Source: CASQEL01 sp036655975
Lineage (GTDB): Bacteria > Desulfobacterota > Desulfovibrionia > Desulfovibrionales > Desulfovibrionaceae
Direction: 5' to 3'
Assembly: GCA_036655975.1 (NCBI GenBank)
Contig: JAVVPD010000039.1
Span: forward strand, 1 to 18,659
DNA length: 18,659 bases
The translations under genes and the position numbers were made by a program. Positions 6,120-12,013 of this stretch are shown piece after piece. Position 1 is the first letter of the stretch; the number at the start of each line of letters is the position of its first letter. A model generated the notes under the pieces. That model did no database searches. It had not been told where the DNA came from and saw nothing but the letters and a program-made list of their open reading frames with translations.

Positions 6120-7742
6120 ATGTCCTATTGCTGTAAAAAATATTGGAAAGATTTTGTGCTGGTGCTGTGCTTGGCTGTTTTTGCCGCATTTGTGCAGCAC
6201 GGGCGTATGGGGGCCTCGATAGACGGTATTGATCTGGCCACAGATCAGGCCATGTATACCTCAATGATCGCCGCGCGGATGATGCCCGAAGCCTTCACCG
6301 CCGACGCGTTTTATTCCAATACGCAGATTTTGGATATCTACCGCCTGATTCACTTTCCGCTGATTGAAGCACTGGTGGAACAGGGGAAATTTGGGCTTGC
6401 GTATTTGAAGCTGACGGGGGCGCACGTATTTTTGCACTACCTGAGCTTTTATTTGTTAGGCATGCTGTTGTTGAAAAAACGCTGGGCGGCGCTGTTTTTT
6501 ACGGTGCTGATGGGGCAGGCTTATTGGATTCCATGGGGTACCTATTGGGGCTGTGGTTATCTGGACTATTCGCCCCGGGTCACTTTTTCAGCCCTGTACG
6601 GTTTTTTGCTGTGTGCGGCTTTGCGCGTATGGGATAAACCCCGCTGGTGGCCGCTGGTACTTTTTGCGGCTGGGCTGATGGTCTATGTGCACGCTATCAG
6701 TGCCGTGCCGGTGCTGGCGGGATTATGGCTCGGTTTTGCGGCCCTTAAACCCCGCAAAAGCACGTGGCCCCGTCACGCTTTGTGGATGCTGCTGGTGGGA
6801 CTGTGCGGGTTGGCGGGTATTGGACCTTATGTGTTCCATTACGTGCGCCCCTCTTTAGCCCTGACAGCCGCAGACGTGAGCCTGCTTAAAGAAGTCATGT
6901 TGCTGCGCTTTGACTATGCATTTACCTATTATTGGCACGGTTTAGGAAAATTTTTATGGCAGCATATTCGCCTAGGGCTTTTTCCGCTGGCAGCGGCAGG
7001 GGGCTATTGTATTTATCGTCTCGGCAATGCCGAAGAGCGCCGCACGGGGCTGCAAATTTTGTTATGGAGCCTTGGCCCAGTGCTGGTGACGGGAATATTT
7101 TTGCTGGACCAATACGTGGCAGTATTGCGTCAGGCTCCCCCCCTGCAATTTGACCTGATCCGCACCCTACGCTTTTTGCCCTTCTTTGCCATTTGTCTGA
7201 CTCTTTTGGGGCTTAAGGTCGCGTTCCGTTGTTTGACCCCGCAACAGACCAAGGCTTTGTGGGCCGCCCGTGTGATTGCTTTGGGCGTGGGGGTGGGCCT
7301 GTTTCTGGGGGGCAACAATGACCTTGTGCGGACAAGCGTACTCTATTATTGGAACAGTGCGGATCCGCAACGCTACGCGCGGGCCTATGCGGACACCCTA
7401 GAACGCAAAACCATGTTGGAAGCACTGCGGACGCATACGCCTGCGGGGGCCACCATATTTTATCCCCACGAAGATGAGGCCATCCGCCATTACGCATTGC
7501 GCCCCTTAGTGTTTGCGTGGAAAGATGTGGGCAGCTTGTATTACGCTAAGGCCATGCCGGAATTACGGCAATGGGCGACTATTTATAGGCAATTACTCAC
7601 GAGCCCCACCGCATATATTCGCCTTGCCCGTCAGACGGGGGCGGAATATCTGCTGAGTAATCGCCCCCAAGATCGAGAACTGTTACTGCAAACGGGCACA
7701 ATAGTGTGGGAAAATAGCACGTATATTCTGGTGCGTTTGTGA
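6120..7742 (+). CDS. Polytopic membrane protein, unknown function (glycosyltransferase-C-like topology)
   Basis: The protein has 540 residues and roughly ten or more hydrophobic segments spread over residues 12-410, followed by a soluble C-terminal domain of about 130 residues. After the first segment comes an extracytoplasmic-looking loop with DGIDLATDQAMY (about residues 35-46). A first loop bearing acidic residues, followed by many membrane passes and a soluble tail, is the topology of GT-C enzymes that use lipid-linked sugars. I see no motif that proves such activity. It is divergent from the GT2 gene, which would supply a lipid-linked sugar, so a joint role in surface glycosylation is a reasonable inference. 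The ATG at 6120 has only a weak ribosome site (GAGCGG). No convincing promoter was found in the 244-bp divergent gap. Confidence 0.75.
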   Translation: MSYCCKKYWKDFVLVLCLAVFAAFVQHGRMGASIDGIDLATDQAMYTSMIAARMMPEAFTADAFYSNTQILDIYRLIHFPLIEALVEQGKFGLAYLKLTGAHVFLHYLSFYLLGMLLLKKRWAALFFTVLMGQAYWIPWGTYWGCGYLDYSPRVTFSALYGFLLCAALRVWDKPRWWPLVLFAAGLMVYVHAISAVPVLAGLWLGFAALKPRKSTWPRHALWMLLVGLCGLAGIGPYVFHYVRPSLALTAADVSLLKEVMLLRFDYAFTYYWHGLGKFLWQHIRLGLFPLAAAGGYCIYRLGNAEERRTGLQILLWSLGPVLVTGIFLLDQYVAVLRQAPPLQFDLIRTLRFLPFFAICLTLLGLKVAFRCLTPQQTKALWAARVIALGVGVGLFLGGNNDLVRTSVLYYWNSADPQRYARAYADTLERKTMLEALRTHTPAGATIFYPHEDEAIRHYALRPLVFAWKDVGSLYYAKAMPELRQWATIYRQLLTSPTAYIRLARQTGAEYLLSNRPQDRELLLQTGTIVWENSTYILVRL

Positions 7743-8067
7743 GGTGGGCGCACGTATGGCCCGAAAGTGTGGGGGGGAGCTGGACAGGCTGGGAATATGA
7801 GTTATTATTTATAGGTATGAACGTTGCGTGGGCAGAATAGAGGAGGCAAGAGATTGGAGATAGGGCGGGCAAATTCACAGCTTTTTCTAGACAAAACCTA
7901 TAAAATAATTAACAGTTGCTGTTTTTTTTAATACGCGGTATGAAAAAGCTGACGTCGAGTCGCGCTCTGTTCCGACAGGTTGTTTTTCTCTACTTAGGGA
8001 ATTATGATCGTGCGCGTCCCCTATGATGGTAGAGGCAAGTATATTAAATTGTATCTGGAGGCATCCC
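7743..8067 (+). other. Intergenic region upstream of the VWA-OmpA gene
   Basis: No convincing gene is present. A small hairpin (AACAG 7911-7915 with CTGTT 7919-7923) followed by eight T residues could be a weak terminator, but it lies about 170 nt beyond the previous stop. A candidate promoter at 7980-8008 is listed separately. The ribosome site GGAGG of the next gene is at 8057-8061. Confidence 0.5.
7980..8008 (+). promoter_or_regulatory. Candidate promoter of the VWA-OmpA gene
   Basis: TTGTTT (7980-7985) is followed after 17 bp by TATGAT (8003-8008), a 5/6 match for -10. The -35 is only 3/6. It would give a leader of about 55 nt ending in a strong GGAGG site, consistent with a well-expressed envelope protein. 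Confidence 0.45.
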
Positions 8068-9069
8068 ATGAAAAAATTTCGTCTTTTAGCTTTAGCTGCG
8101 GCTATGGTTGTCTGTTATGCTGCTGCTGCCATTGCAGCACCTGCATGCACTAAAAAAGTGGAAAGCTTTGACGTTGTTGTAGACTATTCCGGTTCTATGA
8201 TGATGAAGAACGCCAAGCTGAATCAGGACAAAATTCTGATTGCCAAAAATGTTCTGACCAAAATGAATGCAAAAATTCCTGCTCTTGATTATCAAGGTGG
8301 CTTGCATACTTTGTCGCCGAACATGACCCTCGTGAAGCAAGGCCCTTGGAATCGTGACGCCATGGCTCAGGGCATCAGCAAGCTTCGCAGCAATTTTCAG
8401 ATTTTTGGGCGTATGACGTCTATGGGCAATGGCCTGAAGCAATACGAACCCTTCCTTTCCGGAATGAAGCGCAATGCGGCTCTTATTCTGGTGACCGACG
8501 GCGACAATAACCGTGGTGAATCCCTTGTTACAACGGTGCAGGGCATTTATGCCACTCAGCGTGATATGGTTGTGCATATCATTTCTTTTGCTGATACCCC
8601 CAATGGCAAGAATACCATTGCCCAAATTGCTAAGTTGAATCCCGAAACCATCTGTGTTGAAGGTACCACCTTGGCTACCAACGAAGCCGCCCTTGACAAA
8701 TTTGTCACCGACGTATTCTGCAATCAAGAAGAAGATGTCATCGTACTGCGTGGCGTAAACTTCGCGTTTAATTCTTACGCACTGGACAGCAAGGCCATGG
8801 GCATTCTGAATCAGGCTGCCACGCTGATCAAGAACGCTCGTGACAACAAGCGTGTTGTTCTGAACGGCTGGACTGACTGGATCGGTAGCGATGCGTACAA
8901 CATGAAGCTTTCCCAGCAGCGTGCTGACTCCGTGCGTACCTACTTGATGAAGCAAGGCGTACCCGCCAGCCGCATGACCGCCATCGGTCGTGGCAAGTCC
9001 TTCAAGTATGACAACAAGACTGACGAAGGCCGTTACATGAACCGCCGGACTGAAATTTCTTTTGAATAA
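8068..9069 (+). CDS. Exported VWA domain - OmpA-C domain protein (peptidoglycan-associated)
   Basis: The 333 residues begin with a clear signal peptide (MKKFRLLALAAAM, cleavage after AIA about residue 23). A von Willebrand factor A domain follows. Its metal site reads DYSGS (39-43) with a Thr at about 117 and VTDGDN (142-147), so the metal-binding site looks intact. From about 230 to the end is an OmpA-C/MotB-like domain with the expected NMKLSQQRADSVRTYL and EGRYMNRRTEI peptidoglycan-binding blocks. The protein probably tethers a ligand-binding module to the cell wall or outer membrane. The start is set by GGAGG seven bases upstream and by the signal peptide; an in-frame ATG at 8023 has neither. 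Frequent GGT, CGT and GTT codons hint at high expression. A strong terminator follows. Confidence 0.93.
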   Translation: MKKFRLLALAAAMVVCYAAAAIAAPACTKKVESFDVVVDYSGSMMMKNAKLNQDKILIAKNVLTKMNAKIPALDYQGGLHTLSPNMTLVKQGPWNRDAMAQGISKLRSNFQIFGRMTSMGNGLKQYEPFLSGMKRNAALILVTDGDNNRGESLVTTVQGIYATQRDMVVHIISFADTPNGKNTIAQIAKLNPETICVEGTTLATNEAALDKFVTDVFCNQEEDVIVLRGVNFAFNSYALDSKAMGILNQAATLIKNARDNKRVVLNGWTDWIGSDAYNMKLSQQRADSVRTYLMKQGVPASRMTAIGRGKSFKYDNKTDEGRYMNRRTEISFE

Positions 9070-9092
9070 AAAGAAATACTAGCGTAGACCTA

Positions 9093-9122
9093 AGCCCGAC
9101 GGTGAACTCCGTCGGGCTTTTT
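9093..9122 (+). terminator. Rho-independent terminator of the VWA-OmpA gene
   Basis: A perfect 10-bp stem (AGCCCGACGG 9093-9102 with CCGTCGGGCT 9109-9118), a six-base loop and a run of T residues (9118-9122) lie 24 nt after the stop codon. This is a textbook intrinsic terminator. Confidence 0.93.
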
Positions 9123-9180
9123 GTCTACCAATCCTGCAAGGTTCTCTTATCTTTTTATTTTTTTCAATGTGTGAGGCCCT

Positions 9181-9744
9181 ATGAATTACACGATGAATCG
9201 TTCTGTGCAAGGCCTTGTTGCCTTGCTGGTGTGCGCCCTGTGGCTTAGCCCCCTGTGCGCTTACGCTGCCCCTGAAGAGGGGAAAACTGCGCCCGCTAAG
9301 GCCGCCGCTACGCCCGCTAAGGCCACTGCTGCGCCCGCTAAGGCCGCTGCTGCGCCCGCTAAGGCCACTGCCCAAAAATCTAAGGCCAAGAAAGGTGTTG
9401 AAGAAAGCGCAGAGGTTATTAAATCCAAATTGGATACTATGGGCAAGCAATTGGTTGTCAAGGCTGCCGGTACGGTGTCTCCAAGCATCAGCAAAAAGGC
9501 CGTGTCGCCTGAAGGCGGGAGCTTTGTAGCGCGCTATACCGAAATTGATACGTCCGAAGTCATTACTGAAGTCATGCCGTCTACGGGCAGTGGTGGAAAG
9601 TATATTGGTTCTATCAAATATCGTGAAAATCAGTATGAATGTCGTGGAAAAACGCACGATGAAGCGTTGCGGGCTTCCTGCGATAAGGTTAAGACCCGTC
9701 GTATGAACGAACTTGTCAGATACGATGGTAAGTGGATGTTTTAA
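9181..9744 (+). CDS. Small exported protein with Ala/Pro/Lys tandem repeat, unknown function
   Basis: The 187 residues start with a signal peptide ending near CAYAA (residue 30). A low-complexity stretch follows (37-64) made of four APAKAxA-type heptads, then a charged globular part. Residues 152-187 contain two cysteines (154 and 167) that could form a disulfide. The Lys/Ala/Pro stretch resembles the wall-spanning linkers of periplasmic proteins. I do not recognise the C-terminal domain. GAGG (9173-9176) sits just upstream of the chosen ATG; a second ATG at 9193 is possible. The gene follows the VWA-OmpA gene on the same strand, but a strong terminator separates them. Confidence 0.75.
   Translation: MNYTMNRSVQGLVALLVCALWLSPLCAYAAPEEGKTAPAKAAATPAKATAAPAKAAAAPAKATAQKSKAKKGVEESAEVIKSKLDTMGKQLVVKAAGTVSPSISKKAVSPEGGSFVARYTEIDTSEVITEVMPSTGSGGKYIGSIKYRENQYECRGKTHDEALRASCDKVKTRRMNELVRYDGKWMF
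9289..9372 (+). repeat. Four in-frame 21-bp tandem repeats encoding APAKAxA heptads
   Basis: Units begin at 9289, 9310, 9331 and 9352, each built on CGCCCGCTAAGGCC plus a variable GCC/GCT/ACT-type end. Units 1 and 3 use an Ala codon where 2 and 4 use Thr, suggesting duplication of a two-unit block. Being a multiple of three, copy-number change would lengthen or shorten the linker without a frameshift. Confidence 0.9.
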
Positions 9745-9751
9745 TTTTTTT

Positions 9752-9790
9752 CAGAAGGAAGGCTCCACACCTTCCTTCTGATGTTGTCTT
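9752..9790 (+). terminator. Hairpin between convergent genes, probable terminator
   Basis: A perfect 11-bp stem (CAGAAGGAAGG 9752-9762 with CCTTCCTTCTG 9770-9780) with a seven-base loop starts eight bases after the stop at 9744. The following ATGTTGTCTT is only moderately T-rich, and the T-run lies on the 5' side. Termination of the plus-strand gene is likely, but strength is uncertain. It may also shield against read-through from the convergent kinase gene. Confidence 0.65.
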
Positions 9791-10313
9791 AATCAAGAGC
9801 ACGCATAATGGCGGCACTGCATTGGGTGGGGGTCAGCGCATCGGCTTCAATCGTATATTGCGCGTAGCGGGTATACAAGCTTTGCCGCTCCGCATAGATA
9901 TCCTCTAGGCTTTGTCCGGGGGCTATCGCCAGCCCGCGCTGCGGATTGCGCGCTATGCGCTCCTGCAGGAGGGGAAAGGACACCTCCAAGTAGACCACCG
10001 GCCCGAGCGAGCCTAAATGCTGCATGGCTTGCTCGCGGTAAACCACGCTGCCCCCTGTTGCCAACACGCATTGTCGGGCTTGGAGCGAGCCTACAATCAG
10101 GGCTTCAAGATCCAAAAAAGCCTCTTTGGACAAGGAATCAGCAATGGTTTGCAGGTTTGTGCCGTAGGTCGCTTCAATGAGGTGGTCAGTATCCACGAGC
10201 GCCCAGTCCAAGTGGCGGGCCAAAGCCCTGCCCACTGTGGATTTGCCCGCGCCGGGCATACCAATAAGGCTGATACACGAAGTTTTTTGCTGAAATGTGA
10301 GGGGGCTGGACAC
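9789..10313 (-). CDS. Shikimate-kinase-family protein, atypical in the substrate site
   Basis: The 174 residues contain a Walker A motif GMPGAGKS (18-25), the DTD pair (41-43) that contacts shikimate and magnesium, and the C-terminal RxxxY (143-147) that packs on the nucleotide. True shikimate kinases phosphorylate shikimate at O3. Three substrate-region signatures differ here. The FR arginine is Leu (F66-L67), the GGG loop is GGS (87-89), and the lid RPL is RGL (126-128). It may therefore be a paralogue with another substrate, or a weakened enzyme. The GTG at 10313 has AAGGAG seven bases upstream. An ATG at 10340 lies before the expected transcription start, so the GTG is preferred. The gene is convergent with the exported protein before it. 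Confidence 0.85.
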   Translation of the reverse strand: MSSPLTFQQKTSCISLIGMPGAGKSTVGRALARHLDWALVDTDHLIEATYGTNLQTIADSLSKEAFLDLEALIVGSLQARQCVLATGGSVVYREQAMQHLGSLGPVVYLEVSFPLLQERIARNPQRGLAIAPGQSLEDIYAERQSLYTRYAQYTIEADALTPTQCSAAIMRALD

Positions 10314-10340
10314 GGTACGACTCCTTGATAGGTATCGCAT

Positions 10341-10370
10341 AGCCTAACCTTATTTGGGACTTGGCGTCAA
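10341..10370 (-). promoter_or_regulatory. Candidate promoter of the shikimate-kinase-like gene
   Basis: Minus-strand TTGACG (10370-10365) is followed after 18 bp by TAGGCT (10346-10341). The -35 is strong and the -10 is weak. Transcription would begin near 10334, which leaves a short leader with AAGGAG (10326-10321) before the GTG start. Confidence 0.5.
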
Positions 10371-10403
10371 TTCTTTGCTGCGGGCACCTAATTTTTTACG
10401 CGT

Positions 10404-10442
10404 AAGGGCCGATATAAAGACAAGGCCCTTTGAAGCCTTGTC
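10404..10442 (+). promoter_or_regulatory. Two mutually exclusive leader hairpins upstream of the secreted protein gene
   Basis: Hairpin A pairs AAGGGCC (10404-10410) with GGCCCTT (10424-10430). Hairpin B pairs GACAAGGC (10419-10426) with GCCTTGTC (10435-10442). They share 10424-10426 and cannot both form. Hairpin B ends nine bases before the GGAG ribosome site (10452-10455). The layout is attenuator-like. A possible -10 (TATAAA, 10413-10418) lies inside, however; if that is the promoter, hairpin A is not transcribed. Confidence 0.4.
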
Positions 10443-10462
10443 ATTTTACGCGGAGAACGACG

Positions 10463-11020
10463 ATGCCCAAGTGTAAAATATTTTTGTGTTTAGTTCAATT
10501 TTTGCTGTTATTGCTAGCTCTTGTGCCTTTGGCCTGCGCTTTGGGCACCGAAATACCCTTGGCGGACAGGTCGACCCCTTGCCCCCCTCCTACAACGGGC
10601 ATGAGCAGTGCCGCAGCACCGTCTATTCAGGATGTTTGGATGCAGCACGGGGGCGCGCGCCTCTATTATTCGGCCTTGTACAGCGCCCGCCAGCAATATA
10701 CTGGCGGTGCCACCCGTATTGATCCCGCGTGTTCTCCCTTGCTTCCGCCCATGCGCGCGTGGGGAACGCCCGCGCCCAAGGTGAAAAAAAGCTACAAGGC
10801 ACGGCGTAGCGCGTCCAAACCTGTGGCTAAAAAACCCGCCACCCCACCGTGTCCGGATGTGGATAAAGCTGTTGAGGCCGCCAGAGCCGAAACCAGAGCG
10901 CAGGTGGAAGCCGAAATGAAGGCCGCGAAAACGCATGCCGCCGCGCCCGCAGGCACAGCACCGACAAATAGCCCTAAAAAAGAGGGGGCGGCTGTCGTGA
11001 AAAACGTGCGGCCCCACTAG
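10463..11020 (+). CDS. Small secreted protein, Ala/Lys-rich tail, unknown function
   Basis: The 185 residues start with a signal peptide (MPKCKIFLCL, then a Leu-rich core, cleavage likely after ACA near residue 26). A short Pro-rich segment and a possibly folded part (about 50-105, with QDVWMQHGGARLYYSALYSA) come next. The C-terminal half is Lys/Ala/Pro-rich and includes a run of Ala/Glu/Arg residues that could form a coiled coil (about 133-155). No domain is recognised. The basic tail resembles proteins that contact peptidoglycan, nucleic acid or lipopolysaccharide. The ATG at 10463 is chosen because GGAG lies seven bases upstream and it gives a proper signal peptide. An in-frame ATG at 10430 falls inside the leader hairpin. 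Confidence 0.7.
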   Translation: MPKCKIFLCLVQFLLLLLALVPLACALGTEIPLADRSTPCPPPTTGMSSAAAPSIQDVWMQHGGARLYYSALYSARQQYTGGATRIDPACSPLLPPMRAWGTPAPKVKKSYKARRSASKPVAKKPATPPCPDVDKAVEAARAETRAQVEAEMKAAKTHAAAPAGTAPTNSPKKEGAAVVKNVRPH

Positions 11021-11040
11021 AATGGTGTTGCATTGAAGAC

Positions 11041-11069
11041 TTGACGGAATTCTGGGGGCAGTGTAACAA
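11041..11069 (+). promoter_or_regulatory. Candidate promoter of the rpmH-rnpA-yidD-yidC operon
   Basis: TTGACG (11041-11046) is followed after 17 bp by TAACAA (11064-11069). The -35 is good and the -10 weak. It sits 33 bp before the rpmH start and just before its strong AAGGAGA ribosome site (11089-11095). Confidence 0.45.
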
Positions 11070-11101
11070 ACTCTGTTCCTATTTTTTGAAGGAGATTTAT
11101 C

Positions 11102-11236
11102 ATGAAAAGAACTTATCAGCCGAGCAAACTCAAAAGAAAGCGTGCACACGGGTTTCGTGTGCGTATGAGCACCCCTAACGGGCGCGCCATGTTGCGTCGT
11201 CGTCGTGCCAAGGGCCGCAAAACCCTGAGCGCGTAA
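11102..11236 (+). CDS. rpmH: 50S ribosomal protein L34
   Basis: The 44 residues start MKRTYQPSKLKRKRAHGFR, continue with STPNGRAMLRRRRAKGRK and end LSA. This is the near-invariant L34 sequence at its usual length. L34 is a very basic component of the large ribosomal subunit. AAGGAGA seven bases upstream fixes the start. The gene heads the conserved rpmH-rnpA-yidD-yidC-jag-mnmE order. A dnaA gene often lies next to rpmH in other bacteria, but none is seen here. Confidence 0.98.
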   Translation: MKRTYQPSKLKRKRAHGFRVRMSTPNGRAMLRRRRAKGRKTLSA

Positions 11237-11306
11237 GTTTTGCCTTTGCGTTGCTTGGCACGGCTACGGAAGCCAGGGGCTTGTGGCTGCATAGAGCGGA
11301 GTGTGT

Positions 11307-11750
11307 ATGGGGAGTGATACTTTTCAGCATGCTTCGGTCTGCGCCAATGCAGCAGTGCCACAGGATTCTTGTCCCCAAAGAGTACAATCGCTTCCGCGAT
11401 GGCATCGCTTGACCCGACGGCCTGACTTCACGCTTTGTTATGAGGCTGGCCGTCGTTATTTTTCGCGGTATTTTGTGCTGTTTGTGTACCAACGTCAGGA
11501 CGGTCCCGATGGGTGGCGCATGGGGCTTGCAGTAACGAAAAAAGTCGGAAATGCCGTGGCGCGAAACCGTATCAAACGGGTTTTGCGTGCTTTTTTTCGC
11601 CTGCATCAGCATCTATTGCCTGAGCGCATGGATATTGTTGCTGTACCCAAACGCCATCTTGACGTGGCGCAGGTTAACCTGCATTTTGTGACAGCGGAAC
11701 TTTCCGCCGTCCTCGACGCTTGTACACGGGCGCGTACCGGAGCATCATGA
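11307..11750 (+). CDS. rnpA: Ribonuclease P protein component
   Basis: The 147-residue basic protein carries the RnpA core from LPRWHRLTRRPDF (29-41) through the GLAVTKKVGNAVARNRIKR block. That block holds the RNR motif (86-88) that contacts the catalytic RNA. It helps RNase P bind and cleave the 5' leader of pre-tRNA. GGAG (11298-11301) five bases before the ATG supports this start; an in-frame GTG at 11301 overlaps that site. The start gives about 28 residues before the usual core, an unusually long and poorly conserved-looking N-terminus. It follows rpmH by 70 bp, and its stop overlaps the yidD start. Confidence 0.95.
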   Translation: MGSDTFQHASVCANAAVPQDSCPQRVQSLPRWHRLTRRPDFTLCYEAGRRYFSRYFVLFVYQRQDGPDGWRMGLAVTKKVGNAVARNRIKRVLRAFFRLHQHLLPERMDIVAVPKRHLDVAQVNLHFVTAELSAVLDACTRARTGAS

Positions 11751-12007
11751 GCGTATTGTTACGAAAATTACTTGTTTTTCCCATCAGGGTTTATCAATAC
11801 TGCATTTCGCCGGTGTTGCCGCCCTCGTGTCGTTATTATCCCACGTGTTCTGCTTATGCCGTGGAGGCCATTATGACCCACGGTATTGTTCGGGGCGGGT
11901 GGCTAACCTTATGCCGCCTTGCGCGCTGCCACCCGTGGGCTGCGGGCGGGGTTGACCCTGTTCCTCCTCCCACACCCAAACGCCGTTCGGCCGTTCAGGA
12001 GCATTAA
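11747..12007 (+). CDS. yidD: Membrane protein insertion efficiency factor YidD
   Basis: The 86 residues match the small YidD family (PF01809). They include IRVYQYCISPVLPPSCRYYPTCSAYA, of which the central PSCRYYPTCSxYA is the hallmark, then GIVRGGWLTLCRLARCHPW and a GGVDPVP ending. YidD is a membrane-associated protein, with an amphipathic N-terminal helix, that helps YidC insert proteins. The start ATG overlaps the rnpA TGA (ATGA), with GGAG four bases upstream, so translation is coupled. Length and position between rnpA and yidC are typical. Confidence 0.97.
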   Translation: MSVLLRKLLVFPIRVYQYCISPVLPPSCRYYPTCSAYAVEAIMTHGIVRGGWLTLCRLARCHPWAAGGVDPVPPPTPKRRSAVQEH

Positions 12008-12013
12008 ACTCAT

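Noticed and set aside
8092..8955. Long open frame antisense to the VWA-OmpA gene (287 residues)
   Set aside because: It mirrors the codon pattern of the real gene and has no recognisable domain or ribosome site; the sense protein has clear VWA and OmpA domains.
9289..9372. CRISPR or intergenic satellite
   Set aside because: The repeats are in-frame within a gene, with no spacers, and encode a regular Ala/Pro/Lys linker.
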